This document shows, piece by piece, positions 1 to 9,356 of a DNA stretch of 64,000 nt. Origin of the DNA: Pseudonocardia sp. ICBG1293 (GTDB lineage: Bacteria; Actinomycetota; Actinomycetes; Mycobacteriales; Pseudonocardiaceae). The notes beneath the pieces are model-generated. The model made no database searches, was not told the origin of the DNA, and saw nothing but the letters and a program-made list of their open reading frames with translations. The stretch spans positions 1-64,000 of the forward strand of contig NZ_JAHLEL010000047.1 in assembly GCF_020131355.1 (NCBI RefSeq), read 5' to 3'. A program made the translations under genes and the position numbers. Position 1 is the stretch's first letter. Every line of letters begins with the position of its first letter.

Positions 1-227
1 TACGGTCGAATCGGTTACTGTCCGGTCCGCTCCCGGAACAGCGTGTTCCGTTGAACTTCGGGGAGTTAGAGCGCCCGGTAAATGAGGTCGTGGGGGTGTC
101 GTTGCAGGTAGAGGCACGGACTCTCCAGGCGACCATCAGGACATCAGCAATCCCATGATCACTTGCAGGTCCGTGTCTCTACCAACACCGACACACGGCC
201 ACCTCTACTGCCGGACGCTCTTATTCG
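1..227. promoter_or_regulatory. Upstream region of the PAS-LuxR regulator with a perfect palindrome
   Basis: I see no gene here. The notable element is a perfect inverted repeat at 34-50, CGGAACA-GCG-TGTTCCG (7-base arms, 3-base spacer), which looks like a site for a dimeric regulator. The GAAC...GTTC halves resemble an actinobacterial SOS box, but the spacing is five bases rather than four. No convincing -35/-10 pair was found. Confidence 0.35.
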
Positions 228-869
228 ATGCGAGTCCTGCCCTATGAAGGCGACACCGCCGAGCGCATTTCCCAGGAATCCACCAGTGCCTGCATGGTAT
301 CGCTCGACCGAGGCCTGCGCGTCGTCGCGGCGAACCAGGAGATGTTCCGCCGGATGTGCGACATCGGCTCCGGCGACGTGTGCGGATCGGCCTTCTGCGA
401 TCTGCTGGACGGGAGCATCCGGCCCCGTGTCCGACACCAGATGGAGCGGCTGCTGGACGGTCAGCAGCCCCGTTTCCAGGAGCGGTCGGTCGCGATCGCC
501 GGGGCCGACTCGTCGCTGCGGGGTGACCTGATGGCGACCGCGATCGCGCGGAACGCGGGCCGGGTCGAGGGCGTCGTCGTCGTCCTGCGCACCGGGGACG
601 CCGAGCCGTCCGCGGCGTGGAGCGGGCCGCGCCGGATCCTGTCGGACATGGACGCCAAGATCCTGGAGGGGGTCGCCTCCGGCGCCTCCACCGTGCAGCT
701 GGCCTCCACCCTGTTCCTCAGCCGCGGCGGCGTCGAGTACCACGTGACCGCCCTGCTCCGGAAGATGCGGGTCAAGAACCGGCCGGCTCTGATCTCCAAG
801 GCCTACTCGATGGGCTTCTTCGAGCTGGGTTCGTGGCCGCCCCAGGTCGTGCCCGATCACGTGAAGTGA
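228..869 (+). CDS. PAS-LuxR transcriptional activator (PimM/NysRIV/AmphRIV type)
   Basis: Predicted cytoplasmic DNA-binding activator of 213 residues. An N-terminal PAS fold spans about residues 20-125 (VSLDRGLRVVAANQEMF near its start). A C-terminal LuxR helix-turn-helix spans about 150-205 (LSDMDAKILEGVASGAST, then LSRGGVEYHVTALLRKM). This two-domain layout is the signature of PimM/NysRIV proteins, which activate polyene biosynthetic promoters at a CTVGGGAWWTCCCBAG-type operator; several candidate operators occur in this window. The start is uncertain. ATG 228 gives 213 residues with no clear ribosome binding site. ATG 294 (MVSLDRGLRV) would give 191 residues, close to PimM, whose N-terminus begins similarly. 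The carboxylase gene follows 40 bases downstream on the same strand, so co-transcription is likely. Confidence 0.9.
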   Translation: MRVLPYEGDTAERISQESTSACMVSLDRGLRVVAANQEMFRRMCDIGSGDVCGSAFCDLLDGSIRPRVRHQMERLLDGQQPRFQERSVAIAGADSSLRGDLMATAIARNAGRVEGVVVVLRTGDAEPSAAWSGPRRILSDMDAKILEGVASGASTVQLASTLFLSRGGVEYHVTALLRKMRVKNRPALISKAYSMGFFELGSWPPQVVPDHVK

Positions 870-909
870 CTGCTCGACCCGACGACGTCCCGAGGCGAAA
901 GGTGAGAAC

Positions 910-2486
<1,577 letters not shown>

Positions 2487-2490
<4 letters not shown>

Positions 2491-2726
2491 CCACCGCGAC
2501 GGGCCCCGGGCCGCGGATCCTGATCACCGGGGGCCACCCGACCCCGGCCGAGGTGGCGGCGGTGACCGTGGCGCTGTGCGCCCTGGCCGGACGGGCCCGG
2601 ACCGGCCCGCCTGCCCGGCGGCACCGGGCCACGTCCTGGCCGGGCGCGGACGGCTACCGGCCCGCGGCGAGCTGGACCGGTCAGGGCGGCTACCAGGCGC
2701 CCGCGAGCTGGACCGGACGCGCCTGA
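2487..2726 (+). CDS. Acyl-CoA carboxylase epsilon subunit (small accessory protein)
   Basis: A 79-residue protein starting at GTG 2487, which overlaps the stop of the carboxyltransferase gene (GTGA), so translation is probably coupled. Actinobacterial acyl-CoA carboxylases use a small epsilon protein that binds the beta subunit and stimulates activity. The pattern RILITGGHPTPAEVAAVTVA near the N-terminus matches the family's short conserved segment (hydrophobic strand, then G-x-PTPEE-like, then an alanine-rich helix). The C-terminal 30 residues contain a short imperfect repeat (GYRPAASWTG, then GYQAPASWTG) with tryptophans, also usual for this poorly conserved family. It lies antisense to the long 3' read-through of lal1. 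The call rests on position, size and the short motif. Confidence 0.75.
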
Positions 2727-4904
2727 CGGGGCCCGGCCCCGGTGCCGCACGCCCGGCATCGGGGCCTGCGCTCGACCGGCCCCCGGGAGCGCGCTGCGGC
2801 CGCTGACCCCGAGCTTGCGGTAGGCACTGGTCAGCCGCTTCTCCACGGCCCGGCGGCTGACGCCCAGCTCCTCGGCGATCATCTTGTTGGTCGCCCCGGC
2901 GACCACCCGGTCCACGACCTGCCGCTCGGCCTCGGTCAGTCCCTCGACCACGAGCGGCCCCGCGGGCGCCTCCCCGTCGTCGCCGGTGCCGGCGGCCCCG
3001 GCCCCCGGCTCGACCGCCGGTACCGGTGCCGGCGCCCCGCCGTACGGGTCCCCGACCCCGGCCTCCTCGACGCGACGCAGGCCGCGGCGCAGCAGTTCCT
3101 CCCCCTCGGGCGCGCCCGTCCCGGCGAGGTGTCGCCCCAGCGCGATCTCGGCCCGCCCCAGCGCGGCGGTGTCCGCCGAGTCCCCGAGCACCTCGACCGC
3201 CTCCGTCAGCTGGGTCCCGCCCGCGGCCCCGCCGACCAGCGCGCCCCGCACCCGCAGGGCGCGCCCCAGCGCGGCGGGAGCGCCCCACGCCCGCGCCAGT
3301 GCCAGGTCCTCGTCGGCCCACTCCAGCGCGGCCGCCGTCGCACCACGCCGGCGCAGCAGCCGGGCCGCCCAGCTCCGCCACGGGAACAGGGCCGGGTTGG
3401 ACCAGCCGAGGTGCTCCAGGTGACGCCCGCAGTCGAGGAGGCACTCCAGCGCCAGGTCCTGCCGGTCGGCCCGCAGTGCGCCGGCCGCGCGCACGAGCTG
3501 GTGGGTCGCGTGCGCGACCAGACCGCCGCCGGGCGGGCGCCCGGCGGGCTCCGGGCCGAGGGCCGGCGCCCCGGCCTCGATCGCCGCGGCGATCAGCGCG
3601 GTGTGGAACGCGGCCGACGTCGGAACCCCGCGCTCGCGCAGCACCCCACCGGGCAGCGCCGCGGCCTCGGCGGGACGTCCGCGGGCGAGCAGCACCAGTG
3701 CCAGCTCGTCGGCGGTGGCCGCTGCGGGCGACGCCGGGTCGGGGACGAGCCAGTCCTCCAGCGGCCGCGGCCGGTCGGCGGCGACGAGTGCGAGCACCAG
3801 CAGGCCGCGCGGCCCGTCGCCGGGCGGGATGCCGTGCGGGGGGCGCACCTCACGCGCCGGTGTGATCCGCAGCAGCCGTTCGCCGAGATGGGCGACGTCG
3901 GCCGCCGGCACCGCGCCGGTCAGCGCCGCGGCGTGCAGCAGCACGCCGACCAGCTCCCGGCCTGCCGCGGTGCTGAGGTACCCGTCCGGCGCGGCCACGA
4001 CCTCGCGCAGCAGCGCACAGGACCGGGCCAGCCCCTCGGGGTGCTGCTCGGCCAGGCGCCGGGCGCGGGCGCGGATCCGCACGGCCACCGCGCGCTCGTC
4101 GTCGGCGACCGGGTCCGTTCCGGCGTCGGCGGCACGGACCGCCTCCCGGACCCGGGCCGGTACCTCCCGCACCGTCGACGGGTCGATCAGGGTGAGTGCG
4201 ACCGCCCGGTCCTGCGGGGAGGCGAGCAGCGGCAGCGCCTGGGACACGTGCCGGACCGCGGTGCCGGGCTCGGTGAACCGCTCCGCCGCGGCCAGCTCCA
4301 CCAGCAGGGCCCCGCGCTCGTGGCCGCGGACGTCGCTGTCGAGCAACGCCCGGCGCAGGTACCGGACCGCGACCGGGTCGGTGTCGTGGTCGTCGGCCGC
4401 GTCCGGGCGGTGCGCGGTGGCCGTCTGGTGTGCCGCGGCCCGCAGGACCTCGACCGCCCAGCCGTCGAGCGGGGCGGCGACCGCGAGCAGGTGTGCGGCC
4501 ACCTGCCGGGCGTGGTGCCCGGTCTCGTGCAGCAGCCGTGCCGCGCGCAGGTGCAGCCGTTCCCGCTCGGCGGGGTCGGCGGCGACGTCCCGGACCAGCG
4601 GGTGGGTGAAGCCGGTGTGGTCGTCGGTGAGCAGGCCCTGGTCGGTCAGCTGCCCCTGGACCGCACGGAGCCCGTGCGGGTCCAGGTCCGCCAGCCGCGC
4701 GACGATCGCCGGGTCGGTGCCGGGCCCCAGTACCGCCAGGGCACCCAGGTACCGGCGCGCCGCGTCGTCCTGTGCGCGCAGGCACCGGACGAACCGCTCC
4801 CGCAGGACGGCGGGCCAGGCCGCCCGCACCGCTGCGCCGCACGCCGCGACCGGTCCGCCGCCGGCGGCGACGACCTCGTCGAGCACCGCCCGCAGCACCG
4901 ACGG

Positions 4905-4914
4905 CACCCCCCCC
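4905..4914. repeat. Direct repeat flanking the IS110 element (left copy)
   Basis: CACCCCCCCC occurs here and again at 6378-6387, bounding the inserted DNA. It lies in a G8 tract (minus strand) of lal1 and is either a short duplication or the shared recombination core of the IS110 insertion. Confidence 0.7.
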
Positions 4915-5130
4915 CGTTACCTTCTTGATCAAGCCCGCTGAGGGCTTGCAGGCCGCCGGCCGCGGTATGACTGACTGCCCCTGTCGCCCGATGATCTGGG
5001 GGGTGTTGTCGCCGTGGCCGGAGGGCGCCAACGACCGCTGATAGAGACCTGACCCGTGTGGTCTGCTCGTAACGTGGCTGCCGGCGCGGGTGCTCGTGGT
5101 CGGCCTGCCGCGACGAGAAGGGAGCGGCGG
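4915..5130 (+). ncRNA. Candidate IS110 bridge RNA region (left non-coding end)
   Basis: IS110-group elements transcribe a structured bridge RNA from the non-coding end upstream of the transposase; its loops pair with target and donor DNA. Two segments here fit guides. At 4998-5011 the RNA reads GGGGGGUGUUGUCG, which can pair over 14 positions (12 Watson-Crick, 2 G-U) with the plus-strand target flank at 4899-4912. At 5041-5048, ATAGAGAC is identical to the last bases of the element at 6371-6378, as expected for a donor guide. No secondary structure was computed, and exact ends are unknown. Confidence 0.5.
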
Positions 5131-6363
5131 TTGCCCGATCCTGACCAGCACCCGACCGGGTTCGCGGTGTTCTGCGGCCTGGACGTGGGCAAGTCCGAAC
5201 ACCACGCCTGCGCGGTCGACACCAACGGGAAGCGGGTGCACGACAAGGCCCTGCCCAACGACGAATCGGCGCTGCGCACCGTGCTGTCCGGGCTGGCCGA
5301 GCACGGCGCGGTGCTGATGGTCATCGACCAGCCCGCCTCGATCGGAGCGCTGGCCATCGCCGTCGCTCGTGATCTGGGGATCACGGTGGCCTACCTGCCC
5401 GGGCTGGCGATGCGCCGCATCGCCGACCTGCATCCCGGGCAGGCCAAGACCGACGCCCGCGACGCCCACGTGATCGCCGAGGCCGCCCGGACGATGCCGC
5501 ACACCCTGCGCCGGGTCGGCACCGACGACGAGACCCTCGCCGAACTCACTGTGCTCGCCGGTTACGACGATGACCTGGCTGGGCAGAGCACCCGGCTGAC
5601 GAACCGGCTGCGCGACGCCCTGCTGCATGTTCATCCCGCCCTGGAACGCCTGCTCGGGCCACGCCTGGACCGCGGTGGCGTGCTCGACCTGCTCGCGGCC
5701 GCGCCCACCCCGCAAGCCCTGCGAGAGCTCGGCGCTGACGGGATCGCCGAGACGATGCGGGCCCGGTCGCCTCGACTGGCCCGCACCCTTCCCGCCCAGA
5801 TCCTGACCTCGCTCGACGCCCAGAGCCTGACCGTTCCCGGCACGGCCGCGTTCGCCCGTGTCATCACCGGCGTCGCCGGGCAGCTGCGCCAGGTCCACAC
5901 CGAACGCGACCAGCTCGCCGACGAGCTCGAAGCCCGCCTGGAGGCCCACCCTCTTGGACCGGTCCTGACCTCGATGCCCGGACTCGGGGTCAGGACCGCC
6001 ATCAAGATCCTCACCATCGTCGGCGACGGCTCCGGGTTCCCCACCGCCGGGCACCTCGCCGCTTACGCCGGCCTCGCCCCAGTCACCCGCCGCTCCGGCA
6101 CCTCGATCAAAGGCGAAACCCGATCCCAGCGCGGCAACCACGCCCTGAAATCCGCGCTGTTCCTGTCCGCATTCGCCGCCCTGGCCGACCCCGCCAGCCG
6201 CGCCTACTACGACCGCAAACGAGCCGCCGGCAAACGACACAACGCCGCCCTGATCTGCCTCGCCCGACGCCGCACCGACGTCATCTACGCCATGCTCCGC
6301 GACCGCCGCCCCTACAACCCGCCCACGGTCAACAACCCCGATCCAGAACTCGCCGCCGCTTGA
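5131..6363 (+). CDS. IS110-family DEDD transposase (recombinase)
   Basis: Catalyses bridge-RNA-guided movement of the element. The N-terminal RuvC-like domain shows FCGLDVGKSEHHACAVD, VIDQPAS and DARDAHVIAE, the acidic residues expected of a DEDD catalytic set. The C-terminal Tnp_20 domain shows MPGLGVRTAIKILTIVG and HLAAYAGLAPVTRRSGTSIK, including the serine region used by IS110 enzymes. I chose TTG 5131 because GAAGGGAG lies just upstream and the protein is then about 410 residues, the usual length. The frame is open upstream to ATG 5056, but that extension (rich in Arg/Ala/Gly) looks untranslated and would overlap the candidate bridge RNA. It appears intact and is on the opposite strand to lal1. 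Confidence 0.9.
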   Translation: MPDPDQHPTGFAVFCGLDVGKSEHHACAVDTNGKRVHDKALPNDESALRTVLSGLAEHGAVLMVIDQPASIGALAIAVARDLGITVAYLPGLAMRRIADLHPGQAKTDARDAHVIAEAARTMPHTLRRVGTDDETLAELTVLAGYDDDLAGQSTRLTNRLRDALLHVHPALERLLGPRLDRGGVLDLLAAAPTPQALRELGADGIAETMRARSPRLARTLPAQILTSLDAQSLTVPGTAAFARVITGVAGQLRQVHTERDQLADELEARLEAHPLGPVLTSMPGLGVRTAIKILTIVGDGSGFPTAGHLAAYAGLAPVTRRSGTSIKGETRSQRGNHALKSALFLSAFAALADPASRAYYDRKRAAGKRHNAALICLARRRTDVIYAMLRDRRPYNPPTVNNPDPELAAA

Positions 6364-6377
6364 CGAACCCATAGAGA

Positions 6378-6387
6378 CACCCCCCCC
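6378..6387. repeat. Direct repeat flanking the IS110 element (right copy)
   Basis: CACCCCCCCC, partner of 4905-4914. It is followed directly by the lal1 5' part (minus strand EEVSGG). Confidence 0.7.
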
Positions 6388-7053
6388 GACACCTCCTCGC
6401 ACACCTGCAGGAACTCCGGGTCGCCCGCGCGGCCGAAGCGGCCGGCGACCACCCCGCGGACCGCTGCGGGCCCCAGCGGCCGGGCGCGCAGCGGTACCGC
6501 GGCCGCGGCCAGGCCGCGCACCGGTGGCCGTCCGGCCCCGGGATCGCCGTGCAGGGTGGTGCCGACGAAGGACACCGGCAGCTCCGCGACCCGCGCGACG
6601 AGCCGGTTCAGCCACTGCAGCGACGCCGTGTCCGCCCACTGGAGGTCGTCGACCAGCACCAGGACCGGCCGCTCGGCGCCGACCGTCGCCAGCAGCGCCT
6701 GCAGCTCGCGCACCCGGCCGTGCTGGTCGTGCGGCTCCGGCCGGTCGAGCGGCTCCACCGCCAGCGCCGCGGGCAGGCTCCCGCCCGACGCCGCCAGCCA
6801 CCGGCCGCGGGCGTCCGCGCCCGCGGCGGCGAGGAGCGGGTCGAACAGCTGCCGGACGACGCCGTACTCGAAGTCGCGCTCGACGAGCGCCGACGCGGCC
6901 CGCAGCACCGTCAGACCGGCCCTGCCCGCCGCGACCGCCACCGCGTCGAGCAGTGCGGTCCGGCCGGTGCCGACACCGCCGCCGACGACGACGGCCGTGC
7001 CACGCCCGTCGGCGGCCCGGGCGACGGCGTCGCGCAGGGTGCGCAGCTCCAGG

Positions 7054-9356
7054 TCACGGCCGTGCAGCACGGGTCACCCCGTCCCCGCCCGGCTCCTCGA
7101 CGGTGGGATCGGCGTCCAGCCCGGCCAGGACCGCCTCGGCCACGGCGACCGGGGCCGGCGCGCCCCACCGGAGGGCGAGCCGGAGCTCGTCGGCGGCCAT
7201 CCGGTGGGCGGCCGCCGGGGCGCCGCAGGCCAGCAGCGACGTCGCCGCCGCCGACCGCCACGGTGCCAGGACCGGGTTCACCCGCCCCCGGTCCAGCAGG
7301 AGCCGTCCGCACCCCATGTACTGCTCGACCGCGTCGCGGTGGCGGCCCTGCGCCGACCGCACACGCCCCCGCGCGTACTCCAGCAACGCCGCACCCGGCC
7401 GTACTCCCCCGGCGGCGGGGTGCCCGAACGCCGCGGCGTCCGCGGCGTCCGGGTCGGACTCCGCCAGGTGCAGCAGCACCCGCGCGGCCCCGGCGAGCGG
7501 GTCGGGCCCGTCCGAGGAGACCGGGGCGTCGGCGGCGGCCCGCAGGTCCCGCCGTGCGCCGTCGAGGTCTCCCGTCCGCAGCCCGACCAGCGCCGAGACC
7601 GCGAGGACCGCGGGCGGCACCGGGCGCTCGCGGGTGATCTCGAGCAGGAGGTGGTGCATCGCGTCACCGGCCTCGCCGCCGAAGCCCACGGCGTCCAGGG
7701 TGAGCGCCGCCACCACCTGCGGTATCGCCGGGACGGCCCCGACCGGGCCGGCCAGCGTGGCGCGGGCCAGCCGGGTGGCGCGGTCCCGGTCACGGCCGCG
7801 GAGGACCAGTGACCACGCGGTGGTCCCGCGGGCGACCGGCCCGTCGTCGTCGGGGGCGGCGGTCACCGCCGCGGCCGGCCCGCGCAGGACGGTCCGCTGC
7901 TCGAAGCCGAGGTCGTCGGTCAGCCGGGACAGCGACAGCAGGTCCGCCCGCCCCGGGGCGTCCTCCGGACATCGGCGGACGGCGATGTCGAGCGCCTGGC
8001 GGGCCGCGCCGACCTCACCGGCGGACAGCAGCAGGTCGACCGCGCGGGCCCCGTGCCGGCTCGTCGCCGGGTCGGTGTCGAGGGTGATCCTGGAGAGCAC
8101 CCGCGCGGCCGTACCGGGCGCGGTGTGCGCGCGCGACAGCGCCAGCTCCACCAGCAGCGCCCCGCGCAGGGCGTCCGGCAGCGGCTCCTGCAGCGCGCGC
8201 TCGGCGACGGCGGCGGCGGCGTGCCGGTCCTCGGCCCGGTGCCGGACCGCGACCCGGTGCAGCAGCTCGGCCGCCCAGGGCTCGCCGAGCACGGGGGCGT
8301 CGAGCAGGGCGCGGGCGATGCGTTCCTCGGGCAGCCCGGCCCGCGCCGCGAGACCGGCGGCGGAGGCGAACAGCGCACGTCGGCGGCCGGCCTCGAGGCC
8401 GGCCAGGACGACCTCGGTCACCGTGGGATCGGCCGGCAGCTCGTGGTCGGTGCCGCGGACCAGGCCGGTGGCGGACAGCGCGGCACGCGTCCCGGCGCCG
8501 GGGGGCGGTCCGGTGCCGCCGACCCGCCGGCGCACCGGCTGCAGCTCGGAACCGCACACCGCCGCCACCCGGAGCGCCTCGACCAGGGCGGGGGCAGCCC
8601 GTCGAGCACCCTGGAGACGTGGTCACGCCGGGCGGTGGCCGCGCAGCGGAGCAGCTCCGGCACGGCGGCCGCGGTCGGGGGCACCGCGCGGTCGAGCCCG
8701 GCCAGGGTCGCTTGCAGCACCGCCGGGTTGCCGCCGGTGCTGCGCCGGGCGAGGACGCCGAACACCCGGTCGGGCGGCATCGGGTACCCGGCGGTGACCA
8801 CCTCCCGGACCGCGGCGAGCGACAGCGGTCCGGTCCGCAGCACGACGTCCGACGGGCCGGTCGGTGCGGTGGCCCAGCCGAGACCGTCGTGCGTCCCGTT
8901 CAGGGCGACCAGCAGACCGACCGGTGCCTCGCGGCGGCGCCGGAGCAGCATCTGCAGCCACTGTGCGGTGTCCTCGTCGGCCCACTGCAGGTCGTCGACG
9001 ACCAGCAGCACCGGGCCGGTGCGGGCGAGGTCGAGCACGGCGCGGCACCACGCGTGCAGGACCTCCGCGCCCACCGGCCCCGTCCGGGGTGGCGCGGGTA
9101 CCGGGTCGAGCCCCTCGAGGAGGCCGTACCCCGTGGCGAGCGGGTACCCGGTCTCGACGGGCACGGCCCGCGCGGTCAGCACCCGTACCCCGCGGTCGGC
9201 GGCGCGGGCGCAGGCGCGGCGCAGCAGGGCCGACCGTCCCGTGCCGGGCTCCCCGGTCACCGCGACGAACGGCGATCCCCCCGCCACCAGCGCGTCGAGG
9301 GCCCGGTCGAGGTCGGCGCAGGCGGCGTCACGTTCCCGGAGCACGCCGTCGATCAT
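7054..9356 (-). CDS. lal2: LAL-type ATPase regulator lacking a helix-turn-helix; apparent frameshift
   Basis: 767 residues once one missing base near 8590-8594 is allowed for. The start ATG 9356 overlaps the stop of lal3 (ATGA), so translation is coupled. The N-terminus has a Walker A-like GEPGTGRSA (Arg in place of Lys) at about residues 34-42 and a Walker B VLLVVDDLQWADE at about 115-127. The middle is the helical repeat region typical of LALs, including the RVNPVLAPWRS segment that sits well before the C-terminus in intact relatives. The protein stops about 75 residues later, just inside the start of lal1, with no LuxR DNA-binding domain. It may be a co-regulator, a remnant, or a pathway ATPase that partners the other LALs. 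Confidence 0.8.
8590..8594 (-). other. Apparent one-base deletion in a C5 tract of lal2
   Basis: On the minus strand GCTGCCCCCGCCCTGG reads LPPPW in the upstream frame. With a sixth C it would read LPPALVEALRVAAVCGS, a normal LAL continuation, and the gene stays open on both sides. A homopolymer miscall is the simplest explanation. Confidence 0.75.

Larger units (their letters stand above)
4915..6377 (+). mobile_element. IS110-family insertion sequence inserted in lal1
   Basis: About 1463 bp containing a single DEDD transposase gene, with about 215 bp non-coding on the 5' side and only 14 bp on the 3' side. There are no obvious terminal inverted repeats, which is normal for IS110. Boundaries come from the lal1 reading frame, which is restored exactly when the element and one copy of the 10-bp poly-C repeat are removed. 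The long 5' and short 3' non-coding ends are the layout of the IS110 group, in which the left end encodes the bridge RNA. Confidence 0.85.

Noticed and set aside
34..50. LexA/SOS box
   Set aside because: The half-sites are separated by five rather than four bases, and no SOS gene is nearby.
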